This document shows, in pieces, positions 12,719-22,909 of a stretch of DNA of 64,000 nt (position 1 is the first letter of the stretch; every line of letters starts with the position of its first letter). Location of the stretch: contig VTPC01000791.1 in assembly GCA_011009095.1 (NCBI GenBank), positions 1-64,000 of the forward strand. The letters are read 5' to 3'. The translations under genes and the position numbers were made by a program. The notes under the pieces are model-generated. The model ran no database searches, was not told where the DNA came from, and saw only the letters and a list, made by a program, of their open reading frames with translations. Source of the DNA: Ignelater luminosus (Eukaryota > Arthropoda > Insecta > Coleoptera > Elateridae).

Positions 12719-13790
12719 AGAGAGTTTTCTTTCTCAACATTATTGAGATTGTGATTTTTTAAATGGTTGCAATTTCATGATACCTTTCGGAGTTTAATTC
12801 ATGATAATTCCACACTGAGTGATGCAATTCAGAAATCTTATTGTTTACAAGGTCCATTAAAAGGTGAAGCGGTACAAATAATTTCAGCCTTCGCGGTTAG
12901 CAAAGTAGGAAGAAAAAATCTAAATGAGCCTAAGGTACAATGGAGTACTATCTTCCTTTATCTTGTAGTTTCTAAACTCGATATTAGTATAAAAAAAGGA
13001 ATAGGAAATTAAAACAAATATAACAAATAACCGATTGCTGTCATTATTTGGAATCATTAGACGTCAACAGTGTTTAGCAACAAACGTCAACTAGAAGAAC
13101 ATATCAGGAAGCAAAATCCCAATCACAATTATCGACCAATAAAAACAATAACAAGGATTTTCTCAGGCTATCTGTCAATTTACGCCGTGCAGAGATCAAG
13201 CGTCTTAAAACTTGTATCAACTGCTTAAGCAAAGGACATGTATGCCACAAGAATGTTATTATGATTATTACATATAAATCACAAATCACAAACGCAGTCA
13301 AACTCGAAAGATGCCACATTAGAATCCCATTCTGACTCAGATTCTAATAATACCCAACTTTATTCTAATCGCAACACTTCATTTGTAATGTTGTGTACAA
13401 CATAGTTATACATGTACGATGTCCATGATAGACCAGTACTTTGTAGGGCTTTACCCGGTACTGCTAATAATCTTGCTTTACGACCACAGTCTAAATTTAA
13501 ACTTCAAAAACTAACGTACCGGTCGCGGATATAAACTCAGTAGGTTGTAACATTTTAGAATGCGTCAAAACAAAAATAAAATCCAGAACTGGCAGATTCC
13601 AAGCGGATTTGGACTTTCTAGTAATTGATCAAATTCAAATCCAAAGGCCAAATGAAAATATTACAACAGATCCTAATGCTATTTTAGCCATCAGGCAAGA
13701 TTTTTACATGGACGATTGGATTAACGATGCTCAGGATACCAATTCGGCCTTAAGAATAATCAACAAAGTCGATCAAATCTTAAGTAGCTG
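12719..13790 (+). pseudogene. BEL/Pao LTR retrotransposon gag-pol relic
   Basis: Four collinear BEL/Pao signatures occur on the plus strand. At 12764-12900 a gag segment has LQFHDTFRSLIHDN and LQGPLKGEAVQII, matching the 'F-x-(D/E)-x-F-x-x-(L/M)IH.. L-x-x-LKGEA' core of BEL gag. At about 13217 lies a zinc-knuckle start, CINCLSKGHVCH. At about 13559 the frame runs ECVKTKIKSRTGRFQADLDF, the region after the protease. At 13690-13790 the reverse transcriptase active site appears as FYMDDWINDAQ (usually YVDD-(W/L)-x-x-(G/D)A). Distances are far shorter than in an intact element and several stops intervene. No LTRs were found. RNase H and integrase are absent. Confidence 0.75.
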
Positions 13791-13979
13791 AGGTTTCATG
13801 CTTAAGTAATGATTAAAGATCATCAACGTTCCAGTAAGACATTGGGTGTACATTGAAATGTTATCAGAGATTATTTTCAATACGTAACAACAACCAAAAA
13901 GCACATTTCGATCACTAAGGGGAGCATTTTACTAATTCTATCCCCTTGGATTACTAGATCCCGTCGTAGTACCATCAAA

Positions 13980-14840
13980 GAAAAAATGATTGAGATGACG
14001 CCAAGGCAATTTTCAGGTCTGAGTGCTGGGCCACCACCAAAGGCTCCAAGTGAGGAATCTCTCATCACTTTGTCCAAAGTAACAGAAACTCCGGGGCAGA
14101 TACCATTTTTAATAGACCTTTCAGCGCATAATCTTCCGAGTTCAGGGGAGTCCGAGTCAATTCCTTTCAGGGAAGCAACCTCGGTATCATCCTCAGGTTT
14201 CCCGGATATCATTCGCAGAGTTGGTTGCTTCCAGAAATCGTTTATAATAACCTCTTCTCAATCGGTAGGCGTGTTTCAGGTTGTTTCGGAGAATGACGAA
14301 CGCGAGAAGAGCAGTTGTGTAGGAGGTAAAAACGTTGTTAAGTTAAGGGCTCAGGTGTTGAAACTGTCGTCCGAGGGGTCACTATTTCCACCACTGTCGT
14401 CGATCTAGGGGGAAGTTTTGTCATCGTTGTGGGTACCAAGGAGTAACCTTCGGATTATGGAGACGATCCATACCTTTTTCAAGGAACCCCGCGATGATAG
14501 AATTCCTTTACCAAACAACTGGTGGTACCCAAAAGGTCTTCTCATGGTGCTAAATCCCTCCTTCTGCTACGCCCAGGAAAAAGCTTGCTGGTCCGTCGTG
14601 CTCCATTTTGGATCGCCCCTCTTACCGGAAACATCTTCGTGAGAAGCCTCCTTCGTTGTTATGTCTTAAAGCGAATTTTGCTTCCTCTCGTACCCTGTGA
14701 CAAGTTTCTCAACTCTATGTCCCCAGGAATGTGTTAGTGCGCCAAGTCATTAATCCATTGCTGTATGATTTGGTTAGTTTAACTGGAGAGATATTACCTC
14801 GGTAACTTTCAACCTATCCGAGGATGTCGACCTGCTAGGT
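13980..14840 (+). repeat. Copy A of an unidentified coding-like repeat family
   Basis: This plus-strand segment is homologous to the minus strand of 30530-29606. Shared blocks include APSEESLITLSKVTETPG versus ASSEEPFIAFSQVMETLG, a block ending GVTISTTVVDLG versus GVIISTTVVDLG, and a downstream block QVINPLLYDLVSLT versus QVVNPLVCAFSLT. Similarity continues at nucleotide level past the stop at about 14734. The QV(I/V)NP block recalls the linker between protease and RT in some Ty3/gypsy polyproteins; that is inference only. Frames shift between blocks, so this copy is not intact. Confidence 0.55.
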
Positions 14841-14842
14841 AG

Positions 14843-15100
14843 TTGTTATTTTACTTCAGTTTGTCGTTTTGTGAGGCTGGTTAGGCGACGGAGCGGCCAC
14901 TTCATTGAACATCTCCACCGTGTTCGTTATTTATTTTGTTTCAGGTTGTCGTCAACAGAAGATTGGTTAGGCGACGGAGAGGCCACTTTAGACGAACCCC
15001 GTTTTCATGTTCGTTACTTACGTCAGTTCGATTTTAGTTTAGGTCAGGTTTTCGTCTACGGGAGGTTGGTTGGGCGACGGAGAGGAGAGCAAGAGCAATA
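14843..15100. repeat. Minisatellite of about three ~90-100-base units
   Basis: A phrase like GGTTAGGCGACGGAGAGG occurs at about 14878, 14965 and 15066. Between the copies are similar spacers carrying a TTCGTTA motif and a CAGGTTGTCGTC-type motif. Units are imperfect (about 87 and 101 bases) and clearly richer in G and C than the surroundings. A partial unit precedes the first. It lies between repeat copy A and the non-LTR tail and may be part of a retroelement untranslated region. Confidence 0.6.
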
Positions 15101-15335
15101 AGAAAAGACGAAGAGAAATTAGTTAGACAAATATTTGAAGCGAAAGAAGTTGGGAAGGGAAAGAGAGGTAGACCAAGAAAAACGTGGAAGGAAGAAGTAC
15201 GGGTAGCAGCGGAAAAATAGGAATAAGAATTGGAAGGAGTAAAAGATCTGGCGAAAGATACATAGAAAGAAATGGAAGAAAATGCGGAAGAAAATGCCGA
15301 AAAACTCAACTCCAATATAACTCGACACCGAAAGG
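15100..15335 (+). pseudogene. C-terminal tail of a non-LTR retrotransposon ORF2
   Basis: The plus strand encodes EKLVRQIFEAKEVGKGKRGR followed by PRKTWKEEV. This is the basic 'G-x-(K/R)-x-RGRPR-x-x-W' tail common after the RT domain of several non-LTR retrotransposon groups. It then continues as a Glu/Lys-rich tail with one stop. RT itself is absent, so the element is heavily 5'-truncated or fragmented. The clade cannot be assigned. Confidence 0.55.
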
Positions 15336-17117
15336 TACAAGAGATCCAGTTTAAGTAAGTGAATATACGATATTAAGAAATTATTTCTTAAACGTCGAAA
15401 CAGCAAATATGTTTTATTGAATACAGAGCGATGCGTTCAGACAAGTATTAACGTAATAAAGAACGGAATTTATTGATGAACCCGGGCTTCTAAACGTTAC
15501 TTCTCCAACACAAATGCTCGCTTTAATTATAGATAGTCCTAATTTCTCAAAATAACACAAGTGCTTTGGAGAAGTCGTGAAGATGGCCGCTCCTGGATAC
15601 AAGTATTGCTCGTGACAATTTCCATAAACGAAAGGCAGCACCACTAAAAGCGTCCTCTTCGCTGACGGCAGCATGTAATCATAGTTTTTGTTCGTGGAGC
15701 AGCTAGTTGTCGCATAAGATTGCTGAACGGTTGGCAGCACTCGTTTGCAAATAAGTAATTACTGACAGCGCCTAATAAGCGATGCGAGTTCACAGCTCAT
15801 GGACGCAAGCATTGTCTCTCATCTATGTGCTTTATTGTAAGAAACAAAACCATTTTTTATCTTTGTAAAAATACTTCCTTTCTTTGCTAGATGCAATATT
15901 CGTAAAAGTTTCTATATCGCTCTTGAACAATTTTTTCTAGACATTTGATACAATAATATTCAGATAAAATGTTATAATTTTATGTTTATTACAATGAAAC
16001 GTCCATTTTCTTTTTTCATTAAAAGAACATGTCAACAAGACACACAGATTTATTGAGTGACTATCGGCTTCTCTTTTTATTTGTACAAGTTACGAACCTC
16101 AACTCTTTAATGTCGCAACTATTATAACACAATCTTTTAAGATACAAAATGTTCCATTTATCCATTTTCAATCTCATGTTATTAAATTTAACAGTTGTAA
16201 TAGTTATTATATACGTGCATTATGGATCACCTTGTATGTTACTGCGTATGCTGTAAATATGCGCACTTAAAATAGAAAACTGGCGTGTCCGAAAATTTCT
16301 GATTTGATGTACAGAGCATTTTTTATTTCGAGGGTGCCCGCAAACCTCCGTTCGCACGTGTTTACTTAATACAAAAGGCTTTGTTTCATAAGATGTTTGA
16401 ACCACCTCTTTTGTGGTTTATATCATGTAATTGATAGGGTAGATTAGTCCCTATAATTCTCCTATCTAGTTGTAATAGCCTTCATAAAATAAACTAGACC
16501 ACCAAGCAACCAGTTGTAAAGAAAATGACTGTTATGTGAAGTCATTATTTAATGTCAGGAACTTACTTTTTGCCTTACTGTTTTTTTTTATAAACCAACG
16601 CAATAGGTTACATACTATGGTCGTCATTACTTCGAAAGTGAAATACAAAGAGAATTTTATATAAAAAGCTAACAGAAAATATTTCATATTTATATTAAAA
16701 AAGTTTAAATCAGGTTTTTGCCTGATAGAAAAAGTTTTCTTTTTATCACATTATCTTAAAATTGAAAGCTTTCGAACGTGTTGTAAAAAACTAAAGAACA
16801 ATAATGACATGTTAGGTAACTAAAGTTGTAGCCTTTGTTTTCTACTACATATTTTCTAATGAAGAACGAAACAACTATTAAAAAAGCTGAATTGTTCTCA
16901 GAATTGTTTGCTTTTTATCAATTTTCAAGCTGTGTGTTAAATTTATATTTAAGCTCAGTACTACAAAAGTAACCAGAATAAACATAAACATAATCATAAC
17001 AAGCACCCTCTACGTAGCAAGGATATAATAATAGTAATAATTATGCATTGTTTGCACGAGGAAACAGTAGTACGTAAACGAATTCCCATCCTCTGCTATT
17101 TAAAAATTCCCTTCGTT
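15336..17117. other. AT-rich stretch, nothing recognised
   Basis: A 108-codon minus-strand open frame at 15414-15740 has no recognised domain. The rest is AT-rich without visible repeats. Confidence 0.35.
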
Positions 17118-17334
17118 GAAAATGAAACAATAGTCTCCCCACAAAATGGTTTGCTTGCTACACCTGTGTTTCGACCTTTTAGACATGAAAAAATATAATT
17201 CGAATGCCATTTTCAGGGTACAAGTTTAGTACATTAATCGTTATAATTAAGATTTGTACCCTGAAGATGGTCTTCGAATTATACACCGGTGTAGCAAATA
17301 AACCAGTTTGTGGGGAGACGATTGCTTCATTTTC
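17118..17334. repeat. 217-bp near-palindromic hairpin repeat
   Basis: The arms 17118-17165 and about 17288-17334 are inverted copies (left GAAAATGAAACAATAGTCTC, right ends with the complement). An inner pair, around 17201-17225 and 17251-17280, is also inverted (left ATAATTCGAATGCC). The central loop is about 25 bases. It looks like two head-to-head copies of one small repeat. The right copy lacks ~25 bases present in the left, including a GGTCGAAACACAGG phrase on the minus strand. Confidence 0.7.
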
Positions 17335-17706
17335 ATCCTAATCACTCCGTTAGGAAGGATTTTTATATTAGAATTTTAATCGTTGCTAAATACTTAAATA
17401 GTAAGTTTTGTCGTGGAAGTCTATTAGTACATTTTGCTTCTCTTTAAGTACAGTAACGTTGCGATTTCGTATTATCTAATCTTAAATGTAAAGTTCCTAC
17501 TGTTTGAAAACACATAATTATGTAACATTACATTAAGTAATACGAAATAGAATTTTAATTGTTTTCAATTAAAAGGACAAATCAAATAAAGCAGGTGTGT
17601 GTGTAACCGGGCTGCCGACTGCGGATTGTGACGAAACAACTTTATCTATTTATCTAGATTCATTACCTTTCAGCTGAATTATAATTATACAGTGTCTTAA
17701 CCTCAA

Positions 17707-17740
17707 TCTCAACCCTTTCACATAGGGTTATCTTCAGGAA
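17707..17740 (-). other. Hammerhead-core-like hairpin
   Basis: On the minus strand the sequence reads CTGAAGA, then a 6-bp stem AACCCT/AGGGTT with a 7-base loop, then GAGA. This resembles a hammerhead ribozyme core (CUGANGA, stem II, GAAA), with one change in the final box. Such hairpins occur in terminal repeats of some retroelements. Stems I and III were not verified. Confidence 0.3.
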
Positions 17741-17853
17741 CTACAAATCTAAACAGTAAATATAAAATAAGACACCATCACTAAAAGGGCTTTGCGTCAC
17801 TTTCCTCTAGCCGCCATAATCATTAACATTTAACAACAGCTCCTCTTAATTGT

Positions 17854-18256
17854 AGACCTGTGTCGAGCCTTTGAAACTATCGACAGAGCTATTTTAATTG
17901 AAAAAAGTGTCTTATTATGGAATTAAAGGAGTGGTTTTACGGTGGTGTACAGATTATCTAGCTAATAGATTTCAATTAACAAAATTTAATTCGGAAACAT
18001 CTAACCTTGATAAATGTTCTCGTGGAGTACCACAGGGCACTGTTTCAGGACCTTTACTATTTATAATATACGTTAATGATATTGATAAAATTAATCTAGA
18101 GTCGAAAATAAATATGTTTGCCGATGATACATTATTATCTATATATCTAAACAATTAATCACGACCTTGAAAAAATATCGGCATGGTTAACGATAAACAA
18201 ATTAAAAATAAACAGTAGCAAAAGTAAAACTAAAAATATTTTTCAAAGAATAAAAA
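17854..18256 (+). pseudogene. Non-LTR retrotransposon reverse transcriptase relic
   Basis: The plus strand reads VDLCRAFETIDRAILI near 17855 (RT motif with the first catalytic Asp, usually D-x-(S/Q)-(K/R)AFD-x-(I/V)). After a frameshift it continues from 17895 with GVPQGTVSGPLLF and then MFADDTLLSIY, where FADD is the RT active site. A stop and a further frameshift precede KLKINSSKSKTK, the thumb-side segment. This corresponds to about 130 residues of the RT domain of a Jockey/CR1-like element. Endonuclease, ORF1 and both ends are missing. At about 18257 it joins abruptly to a different RT relic. Confidence 0.8.
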
Positions 18257-18860
18257 ACATGTGTGTATCCAATCATCTTTCTATGGTCGCCGTTCTCAAA
18301 CCCAATAAACAAGCTTCTGCCCCCTCCTCATATAGTCCAATTGCTCTACTAAACGTCATCGCTATAATTTTCGGGAGAATCCTAGCAGACAGACTTAAAG
18401 TACTTTTTACAAATAACAACTTAATTCCTGATCATCAGTTCGGTTTTCGAACAGGTCAATCAACCTCTGATTTAAGCGCCATCAACCCTTGGATATCGAA
18501 CGTGCTTTTGATAAGATCTGGCACAAAGGTCTTCTGTATAAACTTGTTAAAGCCAACGCTCCTCTTCTCCTTGTCCGTTTGATAAACAGCTATTTATGCA
18601 TCGACAATATAGACCTTTGCTGGAGTCCTGCAAGGATAAATTCTTTCTCCGATTATTCCTCATGTCACGACATTTCCCAATCGGGGATCCTCCCCTGGAA
18701 CTCGGCCAGCCGGAGGCTTGGTTCCAACGGTGGAAAGTTAAACCAAATCTGCGCAAAACACAAAACTATTCTTTTTCGCGACAAAACTTTCTCACAAACC
18801 TCACGATTTAAACAAGGTAATATTGGCTTGGAACTGTGGGATTCTCCCCTTGACATTTTC
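18257..18860 (+). pseudogene. Jockey-type RT relic, different family from its left neighbour
   Basis: The plus strand starts with VAVLKPNKQASAPSSYSPIA (RT motif 'K-P-x-K-x-x-x-x-x-(S/A)YRPI'). It proceeds to DHQFGFRTGQST, and after a frameshift at about 18489 to LDIERAFDKIWHKGLLYKL. Another frame then gives AGVLQG-stop-ILSP at about 18618, a damaged copy of the 'AGVPQGS-x-LSP' box. A late segment resembling KLNQICAKHKTILF follows at about 18738 after a deletion that removed the catalytic (Y/F)ADD box. Order of motifs is correct, but at least three lesions are present. Confidence 0.75.
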
Positions 18861-18899
18861 TCGGCGTGGCGGTTAGATACCTGAAGATTACATTTTCAT

Positions 18900-19620
18900 C
18901 CACCTTAAATTGGTCGGAGGAGACGCGGCGCTGTCTGAAACCAATTCTGCACGGCTCGAAGCTTGGATTTGGGGCCGGACTTCATTTTTAAAATTTATTT
19001 GGCTTTCCGGGCTTGTCGGCCATGTCGAGCCGTTTGAGTCGCTCGCGCCTGTCCAGCTTATCTGGCCGTTTAAGCCTTTCGGGCCATTCAGGTCTCAGGT
19101 TGTTCGGGCCTCCGAGGCTTATCAGATCTGTCCAGCTTAGGGTCGGTAAGGCTACTTACCCGGTCAAACATTATTTTCATACTGAACTAAAAAAGACAAT
19201 TTTCGTACACCAGGCCGAGAACTTATCCATGCTGACTCGGATTGTTACTTTCGTACTAAACCTCTGCGGAGGATTTTCGTACTAGCTTGGACAGGAGTAA
19301 TTTTCGTATTAACTTGGATAAGCATTATTTTCGTAATGAACCGAAGAAGAGCATTTTTGTACGGCCCGGTCCAAAGCTCGGGTTTAGGTTATGCCAGGCC
19401 TCACTATCTGTCAGTCTATCGAGTCGTTCAAGCTTATCGGGCCGTTTGGGTTTTTCGAGCTGTACAAGAAGTTACCCGGTTTTCTTCGTCAGGTTTATCC
19501 CCAGTCAGGCCGGGTCTGGAAGTCTCGGTCCGTGCAGCCTTATATTCCAGGCTGCCCTCCCCGTACTCTTTTGCACACTTACAAATCCTTTATTAGACCC
19601 GTCAGATTTACTTGTTTTTC
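18900..19620. repeat. GC-rich patch with internally repeated phrases
   Basis: This stretch is strikingly richer in G and C than its neighbours. Within 19170-19360 the phrase ATTTTCGTA or a close variant recurs about six times at ~30-base spacing. On both sides are degenerate reiterations of short GGCC/TCGGGCC and GTCAGG phrases. Long overlapping open frames exist in all three plus-strand phases, which fits a degenerate repeat rather than a gene. No protein domain was recognised. Confidence 0.5.
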
Positions 19621-19721
19621 TACTGCCTCCACCCACTTAAAGAGAGGTCCATCCTTTCGAGCGAAGTTTACGACCTTGCGCCGAGAACCACAAAATGCAA
19701 AATAATAAATCAAACCGCCCT

Positions 19722-19775
19722 TCTCAGTGCGAACGCCTGAGGTTGGAAGCAGAGTCAGCTTCCGAAACGTCGCAA
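19722..19775 (+). other. Hammerhead-like/terminal-repeat hairpin
   Basis: The plus strand shows GCGAACG, then CTGAGGTT, a perfect 6-bp stem GGAAGC/GCTTCC with a 7-base loop, then GAAACGTCGC. The outer GCG-ACG can pair with CGT-CGC. The arrangement resembles hairpins found in terminal repeats of Penelope-like and related elements, but the CUGANGA box is imperfect. Confidence 0.3.
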
Positions 19776-19971
19776 CAAGATATCGCAACAGAGTGTGGCA
19801 ATAGCCCAATTATCACCTCAAATGAGAATCCACACTCATCAACTTTTAGACAACAGGATCGGTAAGAAATCACAGCTTCCACCCCAGCTAGCTACCTTAC
19901 GTTACCTCGTACGCATGATTTAGAAATTTACCTTGAGTTTTTTATTATTTTAGACTTCTATCGTTTCAAAC

Positions 19972-20274
19972 TTGTGTGAAAATCCTTTCAAAAATCTTCA
20001 TGTCAATGATTCGAATACCGGCCGTAATAAAATGAAATTAGGTCATCATTACCTATTTCCGGATTTTGAATATCCAGTCAGCGGGTTATTCTTTAGAAAC
20101 AAATACTACGACAGAGGTTCTCGAAAGGTTGTGTTTCCAAAAAATGACTCTGATTTAAAAATGTTGTCAATGGACGTCTTTTGGCAGCTACAACTACCTA
20201 TTTTTTCCAATCATTATTTCAAAGCAACCCTGCATATTCGCACAATTGAATTGGATGTTGTACAGCAAGGTTAA
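19972..20274 (+). other. Unidentified 100-codon open frame
   Basis: The frame starts at ATG 19972 and ends at TAA 20272. The translation is rich in Asn, Phe, Tyr and His and has no low-complexity runs. It contains a compact aromatic stretch (HHYLFPDFEYPVSGLFF). I do not recognise it. It is not obviously part of the adjacent mariner or RT relics. It could be an exon, part of an unknown repeat, or chance. Confidence 0.3.
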
Positions 20275-20884
20275 TAACTATCATTTCTCATCCTTTTAAT
20301 GATATAATGTTACTAGATTTTTGGAAGCCTCAGAAGTGACGTATTAGTTCAAAAGTCATAAAATATCTCAAGTTACCTCACCGAGTTAGCATAACATTAT
20401 AAAGACATAATAAATGTTTTCTATAATTTAGTGTAAATATTACGTTTGGCTTTATTAAGCGGTGAGTGCAATAGATTTTTTATTGTTCTAATTACATCTA
20501 AAACGACTATTAAGCAAAACAAACACCATCCGTCCCCTGCCAAGAAATACCAACGAACCTATAGTAAAATCGGATAACAAAGAAGATGGTGCAGTAGGTG
20601 TTACCTGTTTATTGATATTAAAATGATATTATATATAATTCATAAGCTATCTGCATCACTAAACGCTCTTATTCACTTCGAGTTGTACCGACATGAACCA
20701 AATCCGTGCTGGGACTCCGAAGTGCTATTTTAGCTCCTGCATAAGTCATATGCATTAGCGCAACGCATTACTGCTTCTGTGTGCAGTTGTAACTGGAAAT
20801 GCCATGCGTATATGAAATTACTCCTTAATAATTCCTTAGTATAGACAATGTAAAAAAGGGCACAAAATTCAAAATTACACAATA

Positions 20885-21754
20885 CGAGGTCTGTCCGAAA
20901 AGTATCCGACCTTGTGTTCTAACTGTGTACCTATGTGTGCTATTGTCGAAAACAGGTATTCACTATGTAGGGGGGATCTTTATGAGTGCCCGTGCCAGAT
21001 GGCACCGTCCTACAAATCTTCAATCGACAACGGTACGCTGTTGAGTAAACATCGAATCTAGTGCGCGTCGCATTTCACGATAACTGAACGCGTCAAACAA
21101 AGAGCATGCAGTCGTGTTCAGAAACCATTCACATGATTCGCAAAGTGTACGGTGATAAATGTACGAGTGGTACGCAGATAAAAGAGTGGTTTAGACTATT
21201 TAAATATGGCCGTATATCAGTTGAAAGCAACCCTCGTTCTGACAGGCCCGCAACGGCAAAAACTCCTGAAAATGTAAAACGAGTGCGAGTTTTAATTAAC
21301 TGTAATTGACTGTACCAAGAAGTTCCGAAACGATTACACGACGCAGTGAGAAGCAAACTGTCAGAATTGTGGAAAAGTGCCGACTGGGTGTTTTACCACA
21401 ACAACGCACCTGCCCATTCCTCGCAATTTCTTCTGAAACACGGCATTGTACACTGTACAGCTTCGTCAGCTCCCGTACAGTCCCGACTTGACTCCCTGCG
21501 ACCTACAGTTGTTCCCCAAATTGAAAAATATCGTTAAAGGAAGATTCGACGACGTGGAGGAAATAAAAAGGAATGCCACGAAGTAGTTATTAACTATTCC
21601 GAAAGCTAAATATACCGAGTGTTTTGGAAAGTAAAAGAATTGCTGGAAGAAAGTTATGGCTTCGAAAGGAAAGTACTTTAAAGGGAACATCATCGCGATT
21701 GACCAGAATTAGCTCTTTCTCTTACTACAGCACAATACTTTCCGGACAAACCCT
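20885..21754 (+). mobile_element. Internally deleted mariner element A
   Basis: The left end reads CGAGGTCTGTCCGAAAAGTA directly after a TA (20883-20884). The right end, 21732-21754, is its imperfect reverse complement (AATACTTTCCGGACAAACC). Length is about 870 bases, whereas autonomous mariners are near 1.3 kb, so roughly a third is missing. The right flanking TA is no longer evident. Transposase remnants on the plus strand match this orientation. Confidence 0.8.
21060..21710 (+). pseudogene. Mariner transposase of element A, deleted and mutated
   Basis: The DNA-binding half is readable from about 21106: MIRKVYGDKCTSGTQIKEWF, then SNPRSDRPATAKT, matching the helix-turn-helix and linker of mariner transposases. 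After about 21305 the frame jumps into the catalytic half, so the segment with the first catalytic Asp (TGDESW box) is lost. The second box reads WVFYHNNAPAHSS, with the usual Asp (HDNAPAH) replaced by Asn. Later segments near 21500-21680 recall the C-terminal 'PKLK...' and 'KYF-x-G' region in a shifted frame. Confidence 0.8.
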
Positions 21755-21924
21755 CAACTTCTCCTTTGAAATAAGCGATTACAAGCTTGAATTAGAAATT
21801 CGATTAGTTCCGTTTTTGTTGTAATTTTTTTTCTTAGATAAAATACTTGGCATTCCTCGTAGAAGTTTTCTAGGACTGAAGTCAGGAGATTATGCTTGTT
21901 AGTTCATTCTGTTAATTTTATTTA

Positions 21925-22300
21925 TGATCATTTTGGCCTATGGCAAGGTGCATTTTCGTTTTGAAAAACAAACTCTTCTCCAAACAAGTCTTTCCCATTA
22001 GACAACGAGTTACGCTGCAGCACTTGAAGGCACTTTGTGGCTTTGATCATCGCAGATACGATATGTGGGCATGGAACTTCCTACCATGACAGCACAGCAT
22101 TTGGATGCTTAATTGCAGAGAGTACACAGTTTGGTGAATATTCTTCTCCAGGAAATCTGATAAGTCGAATAGCTGAAGTTTGATTACACTTAACTTTCGC
22201 AGCTATTTCACAACTGGAGACACCTTCTTTACGAAGGAAGATAGTTTCCCATCCCTCTTGATCTGATAATTTTGTCTGTTTCTTCTGGAACACCGTTTTG
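21925..22300 (-). pseudogene. Tc1-like (DD34E-type) transposase relic
   Basis: The minus-strand frame from 22293 contains KLSDQEGWETIFLRKEGVSS then CEIAAKVKCNQTSAIRLI, a typical paired helix-turn-helix start of Tc1-like transposases. After about 22081 it goes through a stop, and near 21950-21990 the same strand reads FVFQNENAPCHRPK, equivalent to the 'FQQDN-x-P-x-H' box, with Glu in place of the second catalytic Asp. The intervening catalytic segment is deleted. It sits between mariner A and the nested mariner B. No terminal repeats were recognised. Confidence 0.7.
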
Positions 22301-22909
22301 CAACTTTTAGCGAAATTAATAAACCGAATGAATTTTAAGTCATTTCAAGACTTATACGAGGTGCACTGCTAAAATTCGCGGAAAAAGTAAAACAACATAC
22401 ACACATTACGTTATGTAAATCGCTTTATTGCTTCTTAAAACATTCGCCTTTAACATCTATACACTTTTGCATTCGGTGAAACCAATCTTCGAAACATTTT
22501 CTCCACTCTGAACGAGGTACCTCCGAAACAAGTGATTTCAATGCTTCAACTGCATCTTCAGGCGACTAAAAACGCTTGCCATGCATTTTAATTTGATTTT
22601 TGGAAACAAGAAGTCTTTGGGCGATAAATCAGGCGAATATGGGCAAGGAGTCATTAATGTGATGTTTTCACAGGTCAACAAGTTTACGGTTCGTTGTGCT
22701 GTATGCGCACTCACATAGCTGCAAAGTTTCCTTACATTTAAATGATTGCGCAAAATCCTATGTATTTGTTTCGTCATAATGCCTAAAGATGCCTCTATCT
22801 CACTGCTTTAATCATTTCACGCAAGCATTGATGTTTTTCGCTACAACAGAGGTGCATGGACGACCTTCCCAAACATCGTCATCAAACGTTGGTCTTCCAC
22901 GCTTGAATT

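Noticed and set aside
14418-14737. Overlapping plus-strand frames as separate host genes
   Set aside because: They overlap each other in different phases and lie inside a repeat that recurs at 30 kb on the other strand.
15414-15740. 108-codon minus-strand frame as a gene
   Set aside because: No recognisable domain, no support from context, and such lengths occur by chance here.
18910-19705. Several ~100-codon frames as genes
   Set aside because: Open frames in all phases of a GC-rich degenerate repeat are expected from stop-codon scarcity. No domain was seen.
17707-19775. Functional hammerhead ribozymes
   Set aside because: Both hairpins miss at least one core base, and stems I and III were not established. 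Reported only as resemblance.
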